From NCBI RefSeq assembly GCF_036607905.1, contig NZ_CP144555.1:4526001-4590000 (forward strand): DNA of 64,000 bases, read 5' to 3'. The notes beneath the pieces were generated by a model, which searched no databases, had not been told where the DNA came from, and worked only from the letters and a program-made list of their open reading frames with translations. Position numbers and translations under genes: made by a program. Shown here piece by piece: positions 27,635 through 38,446 of the stretch; position 1 is the first letter of the stretch; each line of letters opens with the position of its first letter. This DNA comes from Streptomyces sp. SCSIO 75703 (GTDB lineage: Bacteria; Actinomycetota; Actinomycetes; Streptomycetales; Streptomycetaceae).

Positions 27635-27683
27635 CCGTTCTCCCGGCCGGCCCTGTCCCGGATCGCGGGGACTCGGTCGTACG

Positions 27684-27727
27684 GCGCCCGTCCCGCGCCC
27701 GTCCCGCGCCCGTCCCGCGCCCGTCCC
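27684..27727. repeat. Four tandem 11-base units
   Basis: Four exact head-to-tail copies of GCGCCCGTCCC, followed by a partial fifth. Lies behind the citA terminator in non-coding sequence. Confidence 0.85.
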
Positions 27728-27769
27728 GCGCCACGGGCCCGTGGGCGCACGGTGGCCGCCTGTGAACCG

Positions 27770-27893
27770 GGTTGTCACCGGGAAGTCGGGAAATCCCGGT
27801 TGTCACCGGGAAGTCGGCGAACGTCGGTTGTCACCGGGGAGGGCCGGGGCGCCGGTTGTCACCGGAGAGCGCCGGGGATGCCGGTCGTCACCG
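27770..27893. repeat. Five direct repeats with 28-base period
   Basis: GGTTGTCACCGG (or close variants) begins at 27770, 27798, 27826, 27854 and 27883, i.e. every 28, 28, 28 and 29 bases. The first copies share more sequence (GGTTGTCACCGGGAAGTCGG). The unit contains a quasi-palindrome GGT...ACC. It could be an array of binding sites or a decaying minisatellite. No gene is visible over it. Confidence 0.8.
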
Positions 27894-27945
27894 AAGGGCC
27901 TGGCCCCTCAAGCGTCACCAGGCACCGCCCCGCCCCCGCAAGGGA

Positions 27946-27999
27946 GAAGGCGCCCCGGTGCGTCGGTCCCCCCACGGGCCGACGACCAGGGCGCCTTCC
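27946..27999. terminator. Long hairpin in the convergent citA/copA gap
   Basis: GAAGGCGCC (27946-27954) pairs with GGCGCCTTC (27990-27998), enclosing a second stem CGTCGG/CCGACG (27961-27966 / 27979-27984). A bidirectional terminator or a stable RNA end is likely. Confidence 0.45.
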
Positions 28000-28449
28000 C
28001 ATGTCCCGGTGCGGATTCCCCCCACGGGATCCGGCCGGGCGTCTGTGAGAACAGCGCCTGAATCGCTGTGTGAGCACAACGAGCGAAACTCGCCGTACTC
28101 CTGCTGTGTGCGGTCTGCCGGGACGCGCACCCGGGAGGGCCGCTCAAAGCTTCCCGGTGTACGTGTCCCGGCAACGCATCTCTGGGAAAGTCCCCCAAGA
28201 CATCCCCAGATGTCGGTTCGCGCCCCCCAAGACGCTCCCCGACATCGCCAACTTAGACCTTCGAGCCCCTTCGATGGTTACGTTCACATCACTGTGATCT
28301 GCGTCTCTCGAATCTGTCCGTCACCTGGCCGAGGGTCCCGATACGCCGAACGAGACTCGACCGTAAGGAAGATGCGCGAGCCTTGTGAAGAGCTTATGTG
28401 AGGTGCGTGCCGGACTCCAGAGGCATTTGCCCTCGAACCTCGGTGAACC
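28000..28449. other. Gene-free stretch of lower GC before the end of copA
   Basis: About 450 bases with clearly lower GC than the coding regions. It contains the small hairpin GACATC-CCCA-GATGTC (28199-28214) and two similar blocks CCCCCAAGAC..CCCC (28192-28207, 28224-28240). I see no convincing protein gene; open frames have no codon bias or ribosome site. A small RNA is conceivable but unsupported. Confidence 0.4.
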
Positions 28450-30708
<2,259 letters not shown>

Positions 30709-30813
30709 TGGTCCGGTGACTCCAGGAGGTCCGCCGGACCGGGGGCGGCCGGTTGTCGCGAGCCGGTCGCCCCGGCCCGGCCGGAAGGCTGCGGGCGGGG
30801 CTGGGCGGGTGGG

Positions 30814-31062
30814 TCAGACGGTGCCGGTCAGCTCGAAGCCGGCCTCGTCGACCGCGGCGCGGACGGCGGCCTCGTCGAGCGGGGCGGCGGAGACGACGGT
30901 GACCTCGCCGGCGGGGGCGACGGCCTTCACCGAGACGACGCCGGGGATCTCGGAGATCTCGCCGGAGACGGCGCCCTCGCAGTGGCCGCAGCTCATCCCG
31001 CTCACCTTGTAGAGGGTGGTGACGGTGGTGACGGAGCCCTGGGTGTCGGTCGGAGAGGTCAT
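30814..31062 (-). CDS. copZ: Copper chaperone / heavy-metal-associated domain protein
   Basis: 82 residues, a single ferredoxin-like metal domain with the Cu(I) site GMSCGHCEGAV (MxCxxC). The His after Gly (CGHC) is common in CopZ. It begins at the ATG of MTSPTDTQG; longer frames upstream run through the copper operator and are not credible. It would shuttle Cu(I) to CopA, which is encoded next, and deliver it to CsoR. Confidence 0.9.
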   Translation of the reverse strand: MTSPTDTQGSVTTVTTLYKVSGMSCGHCEGAVSGEISEIPGVVSVKAVAPAGEVTVVSAAPLDEAAVRAAVDEAGFELTGTV

Positions 31063-31134
31063 GTCGTTACTCCTGGTCGAGAGGTGTGCAGGGTCGAGTA
31101 CCCGTGATCCGGTGGGGGACCACGTCTCCCACTG

Positions 31135-31149
31135 TACCCCTAGGGGGTA
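31135..31149 (-). promoter_or_regulatory. CsoR-type copper operator
   Basis: TACCCC-TA-GGGGGTA at 31135-31149 matches the pseudo-palindromic G-tract form bound by CsoR in Streptomyces and Mycobacterium. It sits 73 bases before copZ. CsoR itself is not encoded in the window. Confidence 0.78.
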
Positions 31150-31237
31150 TGTGGGCGCGTGACCCGGCCCCCCGCCCCGCCGGGCGTCGGCGCAGAATGC
31201 GGGGGCGGGGTGTGCCGGGACGGAGAGGGGGCGCGGG

Positions 31238-32275
31238 ATGCGCGCGGTGGTGTTCGAGAGGTTCGGGGAGCCGGCCGGGGTGCGGGAGGTGCCCGACCCG
31301 GCGCCGGCGCCGCACGGCGTGGTCGTCCGGGTCGGGGCGACGGGCCTGTGCCGCAGTGACTGGCACGGCTGGCAGGGGCACGATCCGGACATCGTCCTGC
31401 CGCACGTGCCCGGCCACGAACTCGCCGGAACCGTCGAGGCGGTGGGCGACCGGGTGACCGGGTGGCGGCCCGGGGACCGGGTCACCGTCCCCTTCGTGTG
31501 CGCCTGCGGGAGCTGCCCGGCGTGCGCGGCGGGCGACGGGCAGGTGTGCGAGCGCCAGACGCAGCCCGGCTTCACCCACTGGGGCTCCTTCGCCGAGTAC
31601 GTCGCCCTCGACCACGCCGACGTCAACCTGGTCGCCCTCCCCGACGGCATGTCGTACGCGACCGCCGCCTCCCTCGGCTGCCGGTTCGCCACCGCGTTCC
31701 GCGCGGTGGTGCAGCGGGGCGCGGTCCGGGCGGGGGAGTGGGTCGCGGTGCACGGCTGCGGCGGCGTCGGCCTGTCGGCGGTGATGATCGCGGCGGCCTC
31801 GGGCGCGCGGGTCGTCGCCGTCGACGTCTCGCCCCGGGCGCTGGAGATGGCCCGGTCCCTCGGCGCGGCCGAGTGCGTGGACGCGAGGGTGGCGGCGGAC
31901 ACGGCGGCGGCGGTACGGGACCTCACCGGCGGCGGCGCGCACCTCTCCCTGGACGCGCTCGGCTCGCCCGCCACCTGCGCGGCCTCCGTGAACGGCCTGC
32001 GCCGCCGGGGCCGCCACGTCCAGGTGGGCCTGCTGCCCTCGGCGGACGGCACCACGCCGGTCCCGGTGGCCCGCGCCGTGGCCCTGGAACTGGACCTGCT
32101 CGGCAGCCACGGCATGGCCGCCCACGCCTACCCGCCGATGCTGGACCTGGTCGTATCCGGCCTGCTCCGCCCCGACCTGCTGGTGACGTCCGCCATCACC
32201 CTGGAGGAGGCCCCGGCCGCCCTCGCCGCGCTGGACTCCGCCCCGGGGCCGGGCGTCACCGTCATCACGCCGTAG
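31238..32275 (+). CDS. Zinc-dependent alcohol dehydrogenase (MDR family)
   Basis: 345 residues. Catalytic zinc ligands are visible in GLCRSDWHGW and GHELAGTVEAVG; the structural zinc loop CACGSCPACAAGDGQVC has four cysteines. A Rossmann NAD(P) site follows (VHGCGGVGLSAVMIA). The substrate is unknown; the family oxidises alcohols or reduces aldehydes. It diverges from the copper operon, and its 5' region overlaps the CsoR box neighbourhood, so copper influence is possible but not shown. The ATG has a GGAGAGGGGG run upstream. Confidence 0.88.
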   Translation: MRAVVFERFGEPAGVREVPDPAPAPHGVVVRVGATGLCRSDWHGWQGHDPDIVLPHVPGHELAGTVEAVGDRVTGWRPGDRVTVPFVCACGSCPACAAGDGQVCERQTQPGFTHWGSFAEYVALDHADVNLVALPDGMSYATAASLGCRFATAFRAVVQRGAVRAGEWVAVHGCGGVGLSAVMIAAASGARVVAVDVSPRALEMARSLGAAECVDARVAADTAAAVRDLTGGGAHLSLDALGSPATCAASVNGLRRRGRHVQVGLLPSADGTTPVPVARAVALELDLLGSHGMAAHAYPPMLDLVVSGLLRPDLLVTSAITLEEAPAALAALDSAPGPGVTVITP

Positions 32276-32386
32276 GGCCGGGACCGGCCGCGCCCCGCCG
32301 CCGACGCGCCCCGGCGGCCGCGCGCCGGCCGGTCACGCCGGCGCGCGGGCCCCGGCCGGGGGTGGCGGCCGGGGAGCCGGCCCGGG

Positions 32387-32584
32387 TCAGTCCCGGCGGG
32401 CGCGGTTGCCGGGGCGGGAGGCCACCCAGGCGCGGACCGTGTCCGCGTACCAGTAGGGCTTGCCGCCCTCCACGTGGTCGGGCGGCGGCAGCAGCCCGTG
32501 CTTGCGGTACGACCGCACGGTGTCCGGCTGCACCCGGATGTGAGCCGCGATGTCCTTGTAGGACCAGAGCCTTCGGTCGGTCAC
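32387..32584 (-). CDS. Small helix-turn-helix DNA-binding protein (MerR/AlpA-like)
   Basis: 65 residues from a GTG with GGGGAGG upstream. Almost the whole protein is a winged helix: LWSYKDIAAHIRVQPDTVRS, KHGLLPPPDH, and GGKPYWYADTVRAWVASRPG. This is the HTH_17 type seen in excisionase-like and small Streptomyces regulators. No effector domain. The neighbours do not identify its target. Confidence 0.8.
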   Translation of the reverse strand: MTDRRLWSYKDIAAHIRVQPDTVRSYRKHGLLPPPDHVEGGKPYWYADTVRAWVASRPGNRARRD

Positions 32585-32887
32585 GATGCGCACCTCCCCG
32601 CGCGCGCCGCGGCGGCGGCCGGGGACGGCCGCCGGGGGGAGCCGGGCGCAGCGCTGGCGATCACCTAGCCTCGCCGGGCCGGCGAGGCCCTGTCCGGGCC
32701 GGTCGGCCGCCGTTCCCGGGTGTGACGGAAATCCCGCGTACACGAGACATGTGTGACAGGAAGGGGACGTTTGTGACGGGAGTGCCGCAAAGCGGCGGAC
32801 CGGGTCCGGGGCGTGGTGTGTTGACAGCGGGACCGGCGGGGGCCCGCGGATGTCGGGGAGCGGCCGGCCGGAGTCATTTCGTCCGTA
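32585..32887. other. Intergenic region upstream of the mmsA leader, no gene seen
   Basis: It holds three copies of TGTGACRG-like sequence (32721, 32752, 32772) and a TTGACA at 32821 without a matching -10. No credible gene. Confidence 0.4.
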
Positions 32888-32931
32888 TGTCCGGACAAAG
32901 GATTGACAGACCTCATCCGCACGGCTAGAAA
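32888..32931 (+). promoter_or_regulatory. Strong housekeeping-type promoter with adjoining palindrome
   Basis: TTGACA (32903-32908), 17 bases, TAGAAA (32926-32931) is a near-ideal sigma-HrdB promoter. The perfect palindrome TGTCCGGACA (32888-32897) lies just before the -35 and could bind a regulator. Transcription would run toward mmsA, whose start is about 500 bases further on. Confidence 0.75.
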
Positions 32932-32969
32932 CCCGATCAGGACCCAAGGACGGGCTCGAAGGGGACGCG

Positions 32970-33377
32970 ATGGCGCACGACCGGGCCGCCGCCGAGGCGC
33001 GGCGCGGTGCCGCCGTCGGCCGTGTCCCCGCCGATCCCCGTCCCGGGCTCCCGCGACGGACGACGGCGGCCCCGCCGGAGCCCGGCGCGCGGGACGCCCG
33101 GCCACCGAACGCCTCCGGCGCGGGAGGCCGCTTCGCCCTGGCAGGAGCGAAGCGCGAGCGCCGACTCCCCGCCCGCCCGGCCGCCCGCGCCGGAGGTCCC
33201 CGGTGGTCCCCGGTCCGACCCGCCGCCCGCCGGGGCACGCCACGCCCGGACCCCCACATCTGTCTACGCGCGAGCCCGAACCCCCGACACTGTGTCGGGC
33301 GCGCGCGGGACGACGCGGCTGCTGGGATGGACCCACGGCCTGGGCCGCGGCCCGACGCCGCGGAACACGGTTCGTGA
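32970..33377 (+). CDS. Doubtful small Pro/Arg-rich reading frame in the mmsA leader
   Basis: 135 codons from an ATG with AAGGGG upstream. The translation is Pro/Arg/Ala-rich, without any recognisable domain, and spans a perfect dyad, so it may be leader RNA and not a gene. Kept only because it follows a strong promoter. Its sequence does not resemble a known MmsA-associated protein. Confidence 0.2.
   Translation: MAHDRAAAEARRGAAVGRVPADPRPGLPRRTTAAPPEPGARDARPPNASGAGGRFALAGAKRERRLPARPAARAGGPRWSPVRPAARRGTPRPDPHICLRASPNPRHCVGRARDDAAAGMDPRPGPRPDAAEHGS
33283..33299. promoter_or_regulatory. 17-base perfect dyad in the mmsA leader
   Basis: CCCGACAC (33283-33290), T, GTGTCGGG (33292-33299), about 140 bases before mmsA. 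As DNA it could be an operator; as RNA a leader hairpin. Confidence 0.5.
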
Positions 33378-33435
33378 GCTGGACCCACGGCACGTCTCGA
33401 CCCGTCGCCGCCATTCTGCGAAGGAGTTCTCGGTC

Positions 33436-34938
<1,503 letters not shown>

Positions 34939-34961
34939 CGCCCCCTCGGCCCCGCAGGCCC

Positions 34962-34991
34962 GCGCCCCCGTCCCGCCCGGGACGGGGGCGC
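34962..34991 (+). terminator. Terminator of mmsA
   Basis: GCGCCCCCGTCCC (34962-34974) pairs perfectly with GGGACGGGGGCGC (34979-34991) over a four-base loop. Confidence 0.78.
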
Positions 34992-35034
34992 CCGCGCCGC
35001 CGCCGGCGCGGCGCGCACCCCGTACGGTGGGCGC

Positions 35035-35711
35035 ATGGATCTCCGACTGCCCGCCCCGCGGCGGCTGTTCGGGGGCCGGCCCGGCGCGTGGCCGCCGCGG
35101 CGGCGGCCCTCGCGGTGCTGGCCGGCGCCGGGACCTGGACGGCCCTGGCCGGAGACGAGCCGGTCCCGGTGCGCCGCGCCGACCAGGTGGTCGCCACGGG
35201 TGGCGGAGTCCGCCTGGACACCTCGTACTTCACCGCCGGGGGGACCGGCCGCCGTCCGGCCGTCCTGCTCGCGCACGGCTTCGGCGGCAGCAAGGCCGAC
35301 GTGCGCGCACAGGCCGAGCGGCCGGCCCGCGACGGGTACGCGGTGCTCACCTGGTCGGCGCGCGGCTTCGGCGAGTCCACCGGCCGGATCGGGCTGAATG
35401 CCCCCGACGGCGAGGTCGCCGACGTCTCCCGGCTCCTCGACTGGCTCCTCGACCGGCTCGCCGAACGGCCCGAGGCGGTCGGCGGCGCCGTCGGGCTGAC
35501 CATCATCGGCAACGTCCTCGACGAGGTCACCGCCCTCGGCGACTGGCGCGAACTGCTCCCCGCCCACTGGCAGTACGCGTGGCTCGACGCCCTCGCGCCC
35601 CGTCTGGAGACGGCCCGCATGCTCCAGGGGGCCTCGCTCTCCCTGACCTGCGCCCTGGTGCTGACCGCCCTCGCCTTCCGGGGCTTCGCCCGCAAGGACA
35701 TCGTCTCCTGA
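35035..35711 (+). pseudogene. Fused, frameshifted remnant of an S15-type peptidase gene and an ABC permease gene
   Basis: The only ATG (35035, MDLRLPAPRRLFGG) is in a different frame from the sequence that follows about 40 bases later (ARRVAAAAAALAVLAGAGTW), so a frameshift lies near 35070-35090. The downstream frame begins like a secreted alpha/beta-hydrolase of the CocE/S15 peptidase type (RPAVLLAHGFGGSKADVRAQ, WSARGFGESTGRIG, then VSRLLDWLLDRLAERPE) but stops short of the nucleophile elbow. It passes directly into the end of an ABC-2-type permease (TIIGNVLDEVTALGDWRELL, hydrophobic ALVLTALAFRGFARKD). An internal deletion that removed the catalytic half, any ATPase gene and most of the permease is the simplest reading. 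Confidence 0.65.
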
Positions 35712-35739
35712 CCCCCCGCGTATGACGTCGGACACGCGA

Positions 35740-35778
35740 GAGGGGCGGGCCGCCGGTGAGACCGGCCGCCCGCCCCTC
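35740..35778. terminator. Bidirectional terminator between the remnant and rdlB
   Basis: GAGGGGCGGGC (35740-35750) pairs with GCCCGCCCCTC (35768-35778), with CCGGT/ACCGG inside. The flanking genes are convergent. Confidence 0.75.
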
Positions 35779-35785
35779 CCTCCGA

Positions 35786-36178
35786 TCAGCCCTGGCCGCT
35801 GGCGGACAGGATCGACACGTCCTCCAGGAGGTGCGCCAGCGCGCCGTCGCGCTTGGTCTGCGTCGAGTTCTCGGTGCACTGCTGGTTCAGGTCGTCCGAG
35901 AGCAGCGGGATGTCCTGGATCGGCACCAGGCCCACCACGCTCACCGGGATGTCGCTGACCGCGATGCAGGGCTTGTTGAAGGAGCCCTGGATGAGCGCCA
36001 TCTGCGGGCTCATGTTGCCGTACGTCGCGGAGTTGCCGAAGTACTGCGAGGCACCGTTCCCGTTGGCGACGAGCGGTCCGCTGTCGTCGCCGAGCGCCAT
36101 GGCCTGCGGGGCCGCGGCAGCGGAGGCACCCATGACGGAGGCGGCGATCGCCGCGTAGGCAACAACCTTCTTGATCAC
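35786..36178 (-). CDS. rdlB: Rodlin
   Basis: 130 residues, matching rodlin size. A signal peptide (VVAYAAIAASVMGASAAAAP) is followed by the mature start LGDDSGPLVANGNGASQYFG and by MSPQMALIQGSFNKPCIAVS, IPVSVVGLVPIQDIPLL and SDDLNQQCTENSTQTKRDGA. Two cysteines are conserved with the neighbour. Rodlins form the paired rodlet layer of aerial hyphae and spores with chaplins. GTG start. It diverges from the second rodlin gene; by gene order relative to the chaplins it corresponds to rdlB. Confidence 0.9.
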   Translation of the reverse strand: MIKKVVAYAAIAASVMGASAAAAPQAMALGDDSGPLVANGNGASQYFGNSATYGNMSPQMALIQGSFNKPCIAVSDIPVSVVGLVPIQDIPLLSDDLNQQCTENSTQTKRDGALAHLLEDVSILSASGQG

Positions 36179-36440
36179 TGACTCGGTCCTTTCTGAGGAA
36201 ACCCCGTCCACCGGAGCGCCCTGGTCAACTCCGCGACTGCAAACGGGTTTCTCCGGTTCACTCCGTCGGCCGACAACGGGAAGTGTGTGCGGATACCGCG
36301 GGCGCCCCGTATTCCAGCGGGTTTGCGTCCATTTCGCCGTTCCGCACGGGGCCAACCGGGTGAACGCCCGCAACCAATCATCCCGCCTCCTGTTGATGAG
36401 GCCGTAGGACAGTGCGTCGCTACGAGGAAAGGAACGCGAA
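36179..36440. promoter_or_regulatory. Divergent rodlin promoter region
   Basis: 262 bases of lower GC separating the two rodlin starts; both promoters must lie here. AGGAAAGGAA (near 36423-36432) is the ribosome site of rdlA. In other streptomycetes these promoters depend on developmental sigma factors; I could not assign boxes. Confidence 0.55.
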
Positions 36441-36833
36441 GTGCTCAAGAAGGCAATGGTCGCCGCGGCGGCCGCCGCTTCTGTGATCGGTATGACGGCG
36501 GCTGCGGCTCCCCAGGCGCTTGCCATCGGAGACGACAACGGGCCGGCCGTGGCCAACGGCAACGGTGCCGTGTCGTCCTTCGGCAACTCGTCCACCAAGG
36601 GCGACATGAGCCCGCAGCTCTCGCTGGTCGAGGGTTCGCTGAACAAGCCGTGCCTCGGTGTCGAGGACGTCAACGCCGCCGTCGTCAACCTGGTCCCGGT
36701 CCAGGACGTGGCGCTGCTGTCGGACGACCTGAACCAGCAGTGCTCCGACAACTCCACCCAGGCCAAGCGCGACGGTGCCCTGTCGCACATCCTGGAGGAC
36801 CTGTCGGTCCTGTCGGCGAACGTCCAGCGCTGA
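36441..36833 (+). CDS. rdlA: Rodlin
   Basis: 130 residues, the same length as the divergent neighbour and clearly paralogous: signal peptide AMVAAAAAASVIGMTAAAAP, then IGDDNGPAVANGNGAVSSFG, SPQLSLVEGSLNKPCLGVED, VNLVPVQDVALLSDDLNQQC and QAKRDGALSHILEDLSVLSA. GTG start with a good ribosome site. It is next to two chaplin genes, as in the known rdlA-chpD-chpA order. Secreted; assembles with chaplins into surface rodlets. Confidence 0.9.
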   Translation: MLKKAMVAAAAAASVIGMTAAAAPQALAIGDDNGPAVANGNGAVSSFGNSSTKGDMSPQLSLVEGSLNKPCLGVEDVNAAVVNLVPVQDVALLSDDLNQQCSDNSTQAKRDGALSHILEDLSVLSANVQR

Positions 36834-36850
36834 GCCGTATCGCGCTAGAC

Positions 36851-36886
36851 CGGAGTGGCCCGCCGACAGACGTGCGGGCCACCCGG
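36851..36886 (+). terminator. Terminator of rdlA
   Basis: GTGGCCCGC (36855-36863) pairs with GCGGGCCAC (36874-36882), extended by CCGG/CCGG on the outside. Confidence 0.65.
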
Positions 36887-37115
36887 TCGGCACACGGACG
36901 GGGATGCCGCCGGGCAAGGGAATTTCACCCCTCCGGCGGTACGGCCGCACGATGCGGTAAGGCTTTCGGGTGAATTTCCCGGGGTTCCACGTTCCGATTT
37001 TTCTCCGGCCGTCAATTCCTCGTTCGCAGGCTGCTGGTCATGGTGCGAGCCATCCAAGCTGTGCTCGCGCGGTTTCGGCCGTCAATCAGGCATGACCGCA
37101 GAGAAGGGAAAGTTC

Positions 37116-37343
37116 ATGAAGAAGAGCGCTGCTGTCGTCGCGGGCGCCATCATGGCCATGGGCATCGCCGCCCCGGCCTTCGCCGACGCCGGTGCCGAAG
37201 GTGCCGCCTTCGGTTCGCCGGGCGTCCTGTCCGGCAACGTCGTCCAGGTCCCCGTGCACGTTCCCGTCAACGTGTGCGGCAACAGCATCAACGTGATCGG
37301 TCTGCTGAACCCGGCGTTCGGCAACACGTGCGTGAACGACTGA
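37116..37343 (+). CDS. chpD: Short chaplin
   Basis: 75 residues: signal peptide (AAVVAGAIMAMGIAAPAFA) and one chaplin domain, with GVLSGNVVQVPVHVPVNVCG, NSINVIGLLNPAFGN and TCVND. The two cysteines form the usual intramolecular disulfide. Short chaplins self-assemble to amyloid-like films that lower surface tension and coat aerial hyphae. AAGGGAAAG lies before the ATG. By position next to rdlA it corresponds to chpD. Confidence 0.92.
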   Translation: MKKSAAVVAGAIMAMGIAAPAFADAGAEGAAFGSPGVLSGNVVQVPVHVPVNVCGNSINVIGLLNPAFGNTCVND

Positions 37344-37460
37344 CGTCGTTCGGCACCAGCCGACCGGCTGCGTTACGGCCGGCCTTGTCCAACTCGCTTG
37401 GTTCAGGGCCGGCTTCGCCCCTTTTACGAGCCCACCGCTCCAGGCAGGAAGACAACTAGA

Positions 37461-38342
37461 GTGCGACAGACCCTGAGCAGGGGAATGGTCGCGGCGGCCG
37501 CCGCGACGAGCGTCCTGTCCCTGTGTGGCAGCCCCGCCTTCGCCGACGCGCAGGCCGACGGGGCAGCCGTCAACTCGCCGGGCGTCCTGTCCGGCAACAC
37601 CGTCCAGGTGCCGGTCGACGTACCGGTGAACATCTGCGGCAACAGCGTCGACCTCGTCGGTCTGCTGAACCCGGCGTTCGGCAACCACTGCGAGAACCGC
37701 GGCGGGGAGCAGCACTCCGGCGCCCACCAGAACGGTCCGGGCCACGGCTCCGACGACCGCGGCCAGGGCTCGGAGGAGTCCGGCTACGGCGACGAAGGGT
37801 CCGGCTACGGCGACGGCGGGTCCGGCCACGGCTCCGACGGCGGCGGATACGGCCACGGCGGCGGGTACGGCGACGACCACTCCTCCGGCGCCTACGCGGG
37901 CGGCGGCACCGAGGGCTCGCCCGGCGTCGGCTCCGGCAACCACGCCCAGGTCCCGGTCGAGGTGCCGGTCAACCTCTGCGGGAACACCGTCGACGTGCTC
38001 TCCGTCCTCAACCCGGTCTTCGGCAACCACTGCGAGAACGGCGGCTACGGCTACGGCGAGGAGGAGCCGCCGCCCACCACGCCGCCGACGACTCCCCCCA
38101 CCACGCCGCCGACGACGCCGCCGACGACGCCTCCCACCACGCCGCCGACGACGCCCCCCACGACGCCGCCGACGACGCCTCCCACCACGCCGCCGACGAC
38201 GCCCCCCACCACGCCGGGGACGCCTCCGCCGCTGGCCGAGACCGGCGCCGCGGGCACCGTGGGATCGGCCGCCGCCGCTGCCGCGCTCCTCGCGGGCGGT
38301 GCCATCCTCTACCGCAGGGGCCGCACCGCGGCCCAGCGCTGA
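37461..38342 (+). CDS. chpA: Long chaplin with sortase anchor
   Basis: About 293 residues from GTG. Signal peptide, first chaplin domain (VLSGNTVQVPVDVPVNICGN to LLNPAFGNHCEN, about residues 34-80), a Gly/Asp/His-rich linker of about 65 residues, a second chaplin domain (SGNHAQVPVEVPVNLCGN to LNPVFGNHCEN), a TTPP-repeat stalk, then the sortase E signal LAETG with a hydrophobic segment and RRGRT tail. The two domains and LAXTG motif define the long, wall-anchored chaplins (ChpA-C type). A hairpin follows. Confidence 0.92.
   Translation: MRQTLSRGMVAAAAATSVLSLCGSPAFADAQADGAAVNSPGVLSGNTVQVPVDVPVNICGNSVDLVGLLNPAFGNHCENRGGEQHSGAHQNGPGHGSDDRGQGSEESGYGDEGSGYGDGGSGHGSDGGGYGHGGGYGDDHSSGAYAGGGTEGSPGVGSGNHAQVPVEVPVNLCGNTVDVLSVLNPVFGNHCENGGYGYGEEEPPPTTPPTTPPTTPPTTPPTTPPTTPPTTPPTTPPTTPPTTPPTTPPTTPGTPPPLAETGAAGTVGSAAAAAALLAGGAILYRRGRTAAQR
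38076..38219 (+). repeat. Twelve TTPP/TTPG units, 12-base codon repeats
   Basis: In-frame 12-base units encode eleven TTPP and a final TTPG between the second chaplin domain and the anchor. Codon patterns alternate over about 24 bases (acc acg ccg ccg acg acg ccc ccc), indicating duplication of two-unit blocks. Such a stalk can change length by slippage. Confidence 0.88.
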
Positions 38343-38371
38343 ACAAGGGTTCCTCACTCCCCCCACCGCGC

Positions 38372-38407
38372 CGCCCCCGCCGGACACCGCAGCGTCCGCC
38401 GGGGGCG
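38372..38407 (+). terminator. Terminator of the long chaplin
   Basis: CGCCCCCGCCGGAC (38372-38385) pairs with GTCCGCCGGGGGCG (38394-38407) with one mismatch. Confidence 0.7.
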
Positions 38408-38446
38408 TTGTCGTGCCCGGGACGCCACGGCCCCCGCGGCCCCGGG

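Noticed and set aside
27770..27893. Possible CRISPR array
   Set aside because: The conserved part is only about 12 bases, the intervening parts share sequence with each other, and no cas genes are in the window.
30814..32115. Extended copZ reading frame
   Set aside because: It runs through the CsoR box and the divergent dehydrogenase gene; only the last 82 codons encode the metal-binding domain.
32821..32850. TTGACA as a second promoter upstream of mmsA
   Set aside because: No -10-like hexamer occurs at 16-19 bases; the site at 32903 is far better.
33007..33435. Upstream extension of mmsA
   Set aside because: No similarity to aldehyde dehydrogenases; the ATG at 33436 has an AAGGAG site and the family N-terminus.
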